Shown one piece after another: positions 57,679 through 64,000 of a stretch of 64,000 nucleotides of DNA. Each line of letters starts with the position of its first letter. Positions within the stretch are counted from its first letter, which is position 1. This stretch comes from Pseudomonas sp. JUb42 (GTDB lineage Bacteria; Pseudomonadota; Gammaproteobacteria; Pseudomonadales; Pseudomonadaceae), in contig NZ_JANUFD010000014.1 in NCBI RefSeq assembly GCF_024807945.1, positions 62,001 through 126,000 on the forward strand, in the 5' to 3' direction. Both the position numbers and the translations under genes were made by a program. The notes beneath the pieces were generated by a model, which searched no databases, was not told the origin of the DNA, and saw only the letters and a program-made list of their open reading frames with translations.

Positions 57679-57730
57679 GTAGGACCGGCTTTAGCCGGGA
57701 GGGTGCTCTCGCGGCGAAAGTTGCTCCTAC
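57679..57730. repeat. Chimeric REP pair after the LysE gene
   Basis: The left arm (57679-57701) is the GTAGGACCGGCTTTAGCCGG type, but the right arm (57711-57730, GCGGCGAAAGTTGCTCCTAC) is the complement of a different Pseudomonas REP core, so the arms do not fully pair. It looks like a hybrid of two REP types. Confidence 0.6.
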
Positions 57731-57906
57731 AGGTTTCAATGTTACTGCCCTTCACGCCATTTCCGCCCTTTCAAGCGACCCTGACGCCAGAATTCCTACG
57801 CACGTTTGTCCAGCAAATCATCCCTTCGGCTGATTTGGCTGGCGGGCGAGGGCTCTAGAGTGCATATTTTTTCGGCCAAGCCTGTGCACCACGAAAAGGG
57901 ATTCTT

Positions 57907-59589
57907 ATGTTGCAGACTCGCGTTATTCCGCCCGCTGATGGCGCCTACCAATACCCTCTGTTGATCAAACGGCTATTGATGTCCGGCAGTCGCTACGAAA
58001 AGACACGCGAAATCGTCTACAGGGATCAATTGCGCTACACCTATCCGACCCTGGTCGAGCGCGTTGCGCGCCTGGCCAATGTGTTGACCAATGCCGGGGT
58101 CAAGGCCGGGGATACCGTGGCAGTCATGGACTGGGACAGCCACCGTTACCTGGAGTGCATGTTTGCCATCCCGATGATTGGCGCGGTGGTGCACAAGGTC
58201 AACGTGCGCCTGTCCCCGGAGCAGATCCTCTACACCATGAATCACGCTGAAGACCGCTTTGTCTTGGTCAACAGCGATTTCGTCGGGCTGTATCAGGCGA
58301 TTGCGCCAAACCTGACCACGGTGGAGAAGACCCTGCTGCTGACCGACCTGCCGGAAAAGACCGCCGAGCTGCCCAATCTGGTCGGCGAGTACGAGACCCT
58401 GCTGGCGGCGGCGAGCCCGGAATACGAGTTCGAGGATTTCGACGAGAACTCCGTCGCCACCACCTTTTACACCACCGGTACCACGGGCAATCCCAAGGGT
58501 GTGTACTTCAGCCATCGGCAACTGGTGCTGCACACCATGGGCGTGGCAGCGATCATGGGCTGCATCGACAGCGTGCGTCTGCTCGGCACCAACGACGTCT
58601 ACATGCCGATTACGCCGATGTTCCATGTGCATGCCTGGGGCGTGCCGTATGCGGCGACCATGCTCGGTCTCAAGCAGGTCTATCCCGGCCGTTATGACCC
58701 GGAACTGTTGGTGGAATTGTGGCGCAAGGAGAAGGTGACCTTCTCCCATTGCGTGCCGACCATCATGCAAATGGTGCTCAACGCCAAGGCCGCCAAGGAC
58801 GTCGATTTTGGCGGCTGGAAGATCATTATCGGCGGCAGCTCCCTCAATCGTTCGTTGTACGAAGCGGCCAAGGCCAAGGGTATCCAGTTGACGGCGGCTT
58901 ATGGCATGTCGGAAACCGGGCCGCTGGTGTCGGTGGCGCACTTGAACGACGAGTTGATGGCGGGCACCGAAGACGAACGCATCAGTTACCGTATCAAGGC
59001 AGGCGTGCCGGGCATGCTGGTCGAAGCGGCGGTGGTCGACGAGCAGGGCAACTTCCTCCCGGCCGACGGCGAGTCCCAGGGCGAACTGGTACTGCGCGCC
59101 CCGTGGCTGACCGAAGGTTATTACCGCGAGCCGGAAAAGGGCGCCGAACTCTGGAAGGGTGGCTGGCTGCACACTGGAGACGTCGCCACCCTGGACAGCA
59201 TGGGCTTTATCGATATCCGCGACCGCATCAAGGATGTGATCAAGACCGGCGGTGAATGGATTTCTTCCCTGGCCCTGGAAGACCTGTGCAGTCGCCATCC
59301 GGCGGTGCGCGAAGTGGCCGTGGTGGGTATTGCCGATCCGCAGTGGGGCGAGCGACCCTTTGCGCTGCTGGTCGCCCATGAGGGGCAGACCATCGATGCC
59401 CGGGACTTGAAGGAGCACCTCAAGCCTTTCGTCGAGTTGGGGCATATCAATAAATGGGCGATCCCCCACCAGATTGCCCTTGTTACTGAAATTCCCAAGA
59501 CCAGCGTAGGCAAGCTCGACAAGAAGCGCATCCGCCTGGACATCATCGAATGGCAAAGCACTAACAGCACCTTTCTCTCCACGCTCTAA
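57907..59589 (+). CDS. Medium/long-chain fatty-acid-CoA ligase
   Basis: The 560-residue adenylate-forming enzyme shows the P-loop-like motif FYTTGTTGNPKGVYFSHRQ, the YGMSETGP loop with LTAAYGMSETGPLVSVAHLN, LHTGDVATLDSMGFIDIRDR (D-x-R hinge) and the C-terminal Lys in KTSVGKLDKKRIRLDI. It activates a fatty acid to its CoA ester; AlkK-like members prefer medium chains. It lies upstream of the DUF1302/DUF1329 pair, which suggests a lipid or ester catabolism context. Confidence 0.93.
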   Translation: MLQTRVIPPADGAYQYPLLIKRLLMSGSRYEKTREIVYRDQLRYTYPTLVERVARLANVLTNAGVKAGDTVAVMDWDSHRYLECMFAIPMIGAVVHKVNVRLSPEQILYTMNHAEDRFVLVNSDFVGLYQAIAPNLTTVEKTLLLTDLPEKTAELPNLVGEYETLLAAASPEYEFEDFDENSVATTFYTTGTTGNPKGVYFSHRQLVLHTMGVAAIMGCIDSVRLLGTNDVYMPITPMFHVHAWGVPYAATMLGLKQVYPGRYDPELLVELWRKEKVTFSHCVPTIMQMVLNAKAAKDVDFGGWKIIIGGSSLNRSLYEAAKAKGIQLTAAYGMSETGPLVSVAHLNDELMAGTEDERISYRIKAGVPGMLVEAAVVDEQGNFLPADGESQGELVLRAPWLTEGYYREPEKGAELWKGGWLHTGDVATLDSMGFIDIRDRIKDVIKTGGEWISSLALEDLCSRHPAVREVAVVGIADPQWGERPFALLVAHEGQTIDARDLKEHLKPFVELGHINKWAIPHQIALVTEIPKTSVGKLDKKRIRLDIIEWQSTNSTFLSTL

Positions 59590-59594
59590 GCCCT

Positions 59595-59625
59595 GGCCCG
59601 CCGAGCTGCTGCCGTACGGCGGGCC
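59595..59625 (+). terminator. Hairpin after the acyl-CoA ligase gene
   Basis: GGCCCGCCG and CGGCGGGCC are perfect nine-base arms around AGCTGCTGCCGTA, six bases after the stop. No T run follows, so it may be a weak terminator or an mRNA-stabilising stem. The rest of the gap to 59934 holds only an uncharacterised promoter region; no gene was seen there. Confidence 0.5.
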
Positions 59626-59934
59626 GCTCTGGCGGGCGCGTTGCTTGCCAAATCAGAAAATTAAGCCATCCTCCCTGCACCTGTTGGAAATACAGGGCAA
59701 ATAGCCATTCCAGACGGTTTTCACGCTGCAAATCACACTTTAGAGGGATCAAGCAGTTCAGCCTGCTGGCTATAGTCGGCACAGGACAACCAGAGCGTTA
59801 AACGACCCGCGCTTGTATGGCGGCCTCCTTAGGCTGCGAGACGCGGGACGTACCCGGCAGGAGCAGAAGTTGAAGGCCGGGGCGCTCTGCAAGTACTCAC
59901 TGCCATAAAAATAAAAGCACATGGAGTAGCGTCG

Positions 59935-61872
59935 ATGACATCAACAAACCAGTTCTGGCGCCGGGCGAAACTGCCTTTGGCCGTCAGCCTCGCTTCTACG
60001 CTCGCAGGTCCCGCGTTCGGCATCTCATTCAACATCGGGGAAATCGAGGGTAATTTCGACTCGTCGCTGTCGCTGGGCGCCAGTTGGTCCACGCAAAGCC
60101 CGAACAAAAACCTCATCGGTTCCAACAACGGCGGCCACGGCCTGTCGCAGACTTCCGATGATGGCCACCTGAACTTCAAGAGCGGCGAAACCTTCTCGAA
60201 GATCTTCAAGGGCATTCACGATCTCGAGCTGAAGTACGGTGATACCGGCGTGTTTATCCGGGGCAAGTACTGGTATGACTTCGAGCTCCAGGACGAGAGC
60301 CGCGAGTTCAAGGACATCAGCAATTCCAACCGCAAAGAGGGCGCCAAGTCGTCTGGCGGGCAGATCCTCGACGCCTTCGTCTACCACAACTACTCCATCG
60401 GCGATGAGCCGGGGTCGGTACGTTTTGGTAAGCAGGTCGTCAGTTGGGGTGAAAGTACCTTCATCCAGGGCGGTATCAACAGCATCAACCCGGTCGACGT
60501 TTCAGCGTTCCGCCGGCCTGGCGCGGAAATCAAGGAAGGCTTGATTCCGGTCAATATGTTCTATCTGTCGCAAAGCCTGACCCAGAACCTTTCCGCTGAA
60601 GGTTTCTACCAGCTGGAATGGGACCAGACAGTGGTCGACAACTGCGGCACTTTCTTCTCGCAGCCAGACGTAATTGCTGACGGTTGCAGCAACAACCTGG
60701 CGGTATTGCGCAGCCGCAGCGGCCTGAACAGCTCTCTGCAGGCCGCCGGTCTGCCTGCCACGGCGCGTGGTGCCGTGCTCAACTCCCTGGGCCAGCAAGG
60801 CGTGAACTTCGGCAACCCGGACGAGGGCGCCATCGTCAAGCGCGGCCCGGATCGTGATGCCCGGGACAGCGGCCAGTTCGGCGTCGCGTTTCACTACAAC
60901 TTCGAGCCGCTGGACACCGAATTCGGTGCCTACGCCATGAACTATCACAGCCGTGCGCCTATTTTCAGCGGCAAAGGCGGTCCGGCCAGTGCCTACAGCG
61001 CTTCCGGCCTGGTCGGTTCGCTAGTGCGCAACGGCATTCCACAGGCAACCGCGACGGCCCTGGCGCCGACCCTTCTGCCAGTGGTCGTTGCCGCCAACTC
61101 CAGCTACTACGTCGAATACCCTGAAGACATCCATCTGTATGGCCTGAGCTTCTCCACCACCCTGCCTACCGGTACGGCGTGGAGCGGTGAATTCAGCTAC
61201 CGTCCGAACGCACCGGTACAGCTCAACACCACTGACATCCTGTACTCCGGCCTGAGCCCGCTGAACTCCAGCGTCTCCCTGCTGCAAGGCACGCCGGGGC
61301 AGGATCAGAAAGGCTACCGCCGCAAGGAAGTCAGCCAACTGCAAACCACCTTCACTCACTTCTTCGACCAAGTCATGGGTGCCGAGCGTCTGACTGTAGT
61401 CGGCGAGGTGGGCTGGACCCACGTCGGCGGCCTGGAAAGCACTTCCAAACTGCGTTACGGGCGTGACCCGAGCTATGGCCCTGGCCCATTGCCTAATGGC
61501 CAGTGCACCACGCTCAACGCCAGCACCCTGGCTGGCGCACCGCTGAACAACCTCAGCCGCTACTGCGAAAACGACGGCTTCACCACCACCGACTCCTGGG
61601 GCTATCGCGCCCGGGCGATCTGGGACTACAACAGCGTTTTCGCTGGTGTGAACCTCAAGCCAAGCGTGGCCTGGTCTCATGACGTGAGCGGTTACTCGCC
61701 AGGTCCTGGCGGCAACTTCGAGGAAGGTCGCAAGGCTATCAGCCTGGGTCTGGATGCCGAATACCAGAACACCTACACCGCGAGCCTTTCCTACACCAAC
61801 TTCTTCGATGGCAAATACACCACCGTGGATGACCGCGACTTCGTTGCGCTCAGCGTTGGCATGAACTTCTAA
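59935..61872 (+). CDS. DUF1302 outer-membrane-type protein
   Basis: The 645-residue protein has a signal peptide (MTSTNQFWRRAKLPLAVSLA, then STLAGPAFG) and beta-barrel-like repeats with a final aromatic residue (ALSVGMNF). Conserved segments include NIGEIEGNFDSSLSLGASWS, GDEPGSVRFGKQVVSWGEST and FIQGGINSINPVDVSAFRRP. DUF1302 proteins are porin-like and found with DUF1329 and RND-type genes in lipid or steroid/ester use. It is the first gene of that pair; 25 bases separate them. Confidence 0.92.
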   Translation: MTSTNQFWRRAKLPLAVSLASTLAGPAFGISFNIGEIEGNFDSSLSLGASWSTQSPNKNLIGSNNGGHGLSQTSDDGHLNFKSGETFSKIFKGIHDLELKYGDTGVFIRGKYWYDFELQDESREFKDISNSNRKEGAKSSGGQILDAFVYHNYSIGDEPGSVRFGKQVVSWGESTFIQGGINSINPVDVSAFRRPGAEIKEGLIPVNMFYLSQSLTQNLSAEGFYQLEWDQTVVDNCGTFFSQPDVIADGCSNNLAVLRSRSGLNSSLQAAGLPATARGAVLNSLGQQGVNFGNPDEGAIVKRGPDRDARDSGQFGVAFHYNFEPLDTEFGAYAMNYHSRAPIFSGKGGPASAYSASGLVGSLVRNGIPQATATALAPTLLPVVVAANSSYYVEYPEDIHLYGLSFSTTLPTGTAWSGEFSYRPNAPVQLNTTDILYSGLSPLNSSVSLLQGTPGQDQKGYRRKEVSQLQTTFTHFFDQVMGAERLTVVGEVGWTHVGGLESTSKLRYGRDPSYGPGPLPNGQCTTLNASTLAGAPLNNLSRYCENDGFTTTDSWGYRARAIWDYNSVFAGVNLKPSVAWSHDVSGYSPGPGGNFEEGRKAISLGLDAEYQNTYTASLSYTNFFDGKYTTVDDRDFVALSVGMNF

Positions 61873-61897
61873 GAACACGGCTTTTTCAGGACGACAT

Positions 61898-63268
61898 ATG
61901 AAAATGAAAACAACAAAGAGCCTGTTACAAGTAGGCGTATTGAGTCTGTCTCTGTTGGCGACAGGTGTGATGGCGGCGGTCTCTGCCAGTGACGCAGCAA
62001 AACTGGGCACCAGCCTGACGCCAATGGGCGCGGAAATGGCCGGCAATGCCGACAAGTCGATCCCGGCCTGGACCCCGCTGGCGACCAATGCCGGAGCGGT
62101 GGACAGCAAAGGCTTCCTCGCCAATCCGTACGCCAGTGAGCAACCGCTGTTCATCATCACTGCGCAGAACGTCGACAAGTACAAGGAAAAGCTGGCGCCG
62201 GGCCAATACGCGATGTTCAAGCGATATCCGGACACCTTCAAGATGCCGGTCTATCCGTCCCACCGCGGCGCCACCGTGCCTGCCGATGTGTTCGCGGCGA
62301 TCAAACGCAACGCCACCAACACCAATCTGGTGGGCGGCGGCAACGGTCTGGAAAACTTCGAAACCGCCGTGCCCTTCCCGATTCCGAAGGACGGTACCGA
62401 AGTCATCTGGAACCACATCACCCGTTATCGTGGTGGTAGCGTCAGCCGTCTGGTAACCCAGGCGACGCCACAGACCAACGGTTCGTTCAACCCGGTGTAT
62501 TTCAGCGACTCGTTCGTTTTCCGCGACAAAATGAAGGATTTCGATCCGAAGAACCCTGGCAACATCCTGTTCTACTTCAAGCAGGAAGTGACCGCGCCAT
62601 CGCGTCTGGCCGGCAGTGTGCTGCTGGTGCACGAAACCCTCGACCAGGTGAAAGAACCACGGGCTGCGTGGGTCTACAACGCCGGTCAGCGTCGTGTACG
62701 TCGCGCTCCGCAAGTGTCCTATGACGGGCCGGGTACTGCGGCGGACGGCCTGCGCACCTCCGACAACCTGGACATGTACAACGGTGCTCCGGATCGTTAC
62801 GACTGGAAGCTGATCGGCAAGCAAGAAATGTACATTGCTTCCAACAACTACAAGCTCGACGATCCGAAACTGAAGTACACCGATATCATCAAGGCCGGTC
62901 ACCTCAATCAGGATCTGGCGCGCTATGAGTTGCGTCGTGTCTGGCACGTGACTGCGACCCTGAAGGAAGGTCAGCGTCATATCTACGCCAAGCGTGACTT
63001 CTTCATCGACGAAGACACCTGGCAGGCAGCAGTGATTGACCAATACGACGGTCGCAACCAGCTGTGGCGTGTGTCCGAGGCCTACGCCGAGAACTACTAC
63101 GACAAGCAAGTACCGTGGTACGCCCTGGAAGCCATCTACGACCTGCAGTCTGGCCGTTACCTGGCACTGGGCATGAAGAACGAAGAGAAGCGCGCTTATG
63201 ACTTCGGCTTCACCGCCACCATCAGCGACTTCCAGCCTAACTCCCTGCGTCAGGAGGGTGTGCGCTGA
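61898..63268 (+). CDS. DUF1329 envelope protein
   Basis: The 456-residue protein has a signal peptide (MKMKTTKSLLQVGVLSLSLL, ATGVMAAVSA), then DAAKLGTSLTPMGAEMAGNA, the DUF1329 core (NLVGGGNGLENFETAVPFPI, AWVYNAGQRRVRRAPQVSYD, IYAKRDFFIDEDTWQAAVID). It resembles LolA/LolB-fold proteins and is probably involved in lipid transfer across the envelope. It is co-transcribed with the DUF1302 gene and ends in a strong terminator. Confidence 0.92.
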   Translation: MKMKTTKSLLQVGVLSLSLLATGVMAAVSASDAAKLGTSLTPMGAEMAGNADKSIPAWTPLATNAGAVDSKGFLANPYASEQPLFIITAQNVDKYKEKLAPGQYAMFKRYPDTFKMPVYPSHRGATVPADVFAAIKRNATNTNLVGGGNGLENFETAVPFPIPKDGTEVIWNHITRYRGGSVSRLVTQATPQTNGSFNPVYFSDSFVFRDKMKDFDPKNPGNILFYFKQEVTAPSRLAGSVLLVHETLDQVKEPRAAWVYNAGQRRVRRAPQVSYDGPGTAADGLRTSDNLDMYNGAPDRYDWKLIGKQEMYIASNNYKLDDPKLKYTDIIKAGHLNQDLARYELRRVWHVTATLKEGQRHIYAKRDFFIDEDTWQAAVIDQYDGRNQLWRVSEAYAENYYDKQVPWYALEAIYDLQSGRYLALGMKNEEKRAYDFGFTATISDFQPNSLRQEGVR

Positions 63269-63326
63269 CAGTTGATCCATCGTTGAACGTGCGCCGTTGA
63301 TCACAGCCACTGCGCATTGAACTCCA

Positions 63327-63358
63327 CACAAACGCCCCGACTCGTCGGGGCGTTTGTG
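63327..63358 (+). terminator. Rho-independent terminator after the DUF1329 gene
   Basis: CACAAACGCCCCGA and TCGGGGCGTTTGTG are perfect 14-base arms with a four-base loop, 58 bases after the stop. Confidence 0.88.
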
Positions 63359-63513
63359 TATGCGCCCGGCTATGGCCGTATATTCTTTTCGATGATTGTG
63401 GGGATTTTGTTACAGACTTTTAGGAAACCGCCTACAAAACCCCTTGCTTAACCGCTAGTCTCGGGACATCCGCAACGCCGATAAATAGCACTTTCGAATA
63501 ACAAGAGCCGGCT

Positions 63514-64000
63514 ATGAGTGATTTGTCCCGTTTGCAAGGATTCGCAGACAACGTAGTGCCTGCGTTGGAAGGGCGATTCTTTCGACCCCCGCTGCCGGAC
63601 GGCTATGTTGCCCGTGCCCGGTTGTGCGAGCGGCTGCACGCCGGATTGTCCGGGCGCCTGCTGCTGATCAGTGCCCCGGCAGGGTTTGGCAAAAGCTCAT
63701 TGGCAGTCGAATTCTGCGAAGGGCTGCCCCGACAATGGCAGAGCCTGTGGCTGGGTTTGAGTCAACGCGACAGTGATCCGGGCCGCTTCCTCGAACGCCT
63801 GCTGGCCGGTCTGCAACAATTCTTTCCGCAATTGGGTGGCCAGGCCCTGGGCCTGTTGAAAATGCGTCAGCGTCACCAGCCCTTCGCCTTCGAAGAATGG
63901 CTCGACGGTTTGCTGGACGAACTGGCGCTGCACCTGATTCCCGGCAGCCCGGTTTTAGTGGTGCTCGATGACTACCATCTGGCGCAAGGCCCGGTGCTTG
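63514..64000 (+). CDS. MalT-type LuxR-family regulator, N-terminal part (partial)
   Basis: The reading frame from the ATG at 63514 (MSDLSRLQGFADNVVPALEG) stays open to the window end (162 codons). Walker A is LLLISAPAGFGKSSLAVEFC and Walker B VLVVLDDYHLAQGPV, the NTPase of MalT/STAND LuxR regulators; the C-terminal TPRs and HTH lie outside the window. Its position next to the DUF1302/DUF1329 operon makes it a likely regulator of those genes. Confidence 0.88.
   Translation, partial: MSDLSRLQGFADNVVPALEGRFFRPPLPDGYVARARLCERLHAGLSGRLLLISAPAGFGKSSLAVEFCEGLPRQWQSLWLGLSQRDSDPGRFLERLLAGLQQFFPQLGGQALGLLKMRQRHQPFAFEEWLDGLLDELALHLIPGSPVLVVLDDYHLAQGPVL

Overview
The window is a high-GC chromosomal segment of a Pseudomonas, most likely of the P. 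fluorescens/P. putida side of the genus. The evidence is gene order: the run ychF-pth-rplY-prs-tRNA-Gln-ispE-lolB-TPR lipoprotein, hemA-prfA-prmC-moeB-murI, then phrB/MerR/hemH, upp-hpt-mqo and rsmC-hprA matches the order I remember for Pseudomonas chromosomes. Several copies of two Pseudomonas-type REP/BIME palindromes lie between genes. No insertion sequence, prophage, integrase, CRISPR array or rRNA operon was seen; one tRNA (Gln, UUG) is present.

Layout. 1-18.9 kb is accessory: the tail of an SDR gene, a frameshifted DUF6124-type small gene with a hairpin-rich leader, a glycine-zipper protein overlapped by a small membrane protein (toxin/immunity-like), an MFS efflux pump with a GlcG/HbpS protein and a divergent LysR, a DUF305 plus YncE-like pair, an isolated MetF-like protein, a flavin monooxygenase with a divergent MarR, an intact DUF6124 gene with a second leader, a ferredoxin/flavin-reductase/M24 fusion divergent from a MocR regulator, a TPR-O-GlcNAc-transferase-like protein with a NeuD-type acetyltransferase, and a DUF5710 protein. 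19-31.4 kb is housekeeping (translation, nucleotide, isoprenoid, outer-membrane lipoprotein, haem, peptidoglycan) and ends with pagL. 31.5-43.9 kb is a tightly overlapped block read mostly on the minus strand: a photolyase, a MerR/LitR-type regulator without a visible B12 motif, a DUF523/DUF1722 protein, a cyclopropane-synthase-like methyltransferase, a DUF1365 protein, a flavin amine oxidase, an SDR, a SnoaL-like protein and a DUF2878 protein, followed by another flavin oxidoreductase and hemH. Its main promoter carries a perfect TGTACAACTTC inverted repeat, which fits a light/singlet-oxygen regulon. 44-57.7 kb holds nucleotide salvage, mqo, small conserved proteins, an acyltransferase, an SRAP-family protein with unusual active-site residues, an M48 protease, a GDT1-type Mn exporter behind a yybP-ykoY riboswitch, rsmC, hprA and a LysE exporter. 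57.9-64 kb holds an acyl-CoA ligase, the DUF1302/DUF1329 envelope pair and the start of a MalT-type LuxR regulator.

The observations most worth following are the three-domain ferredoxin-reductase-M24 fusion, the two related leader elements in front of DUF6124 genes (one gene dead, its leader intact), the toxin/immunity-like pair, the LitR-type operator-promoter and the SRAP protein lacking two catalytic residues. All family assignments come from reading translations and motifs; no database search was run.
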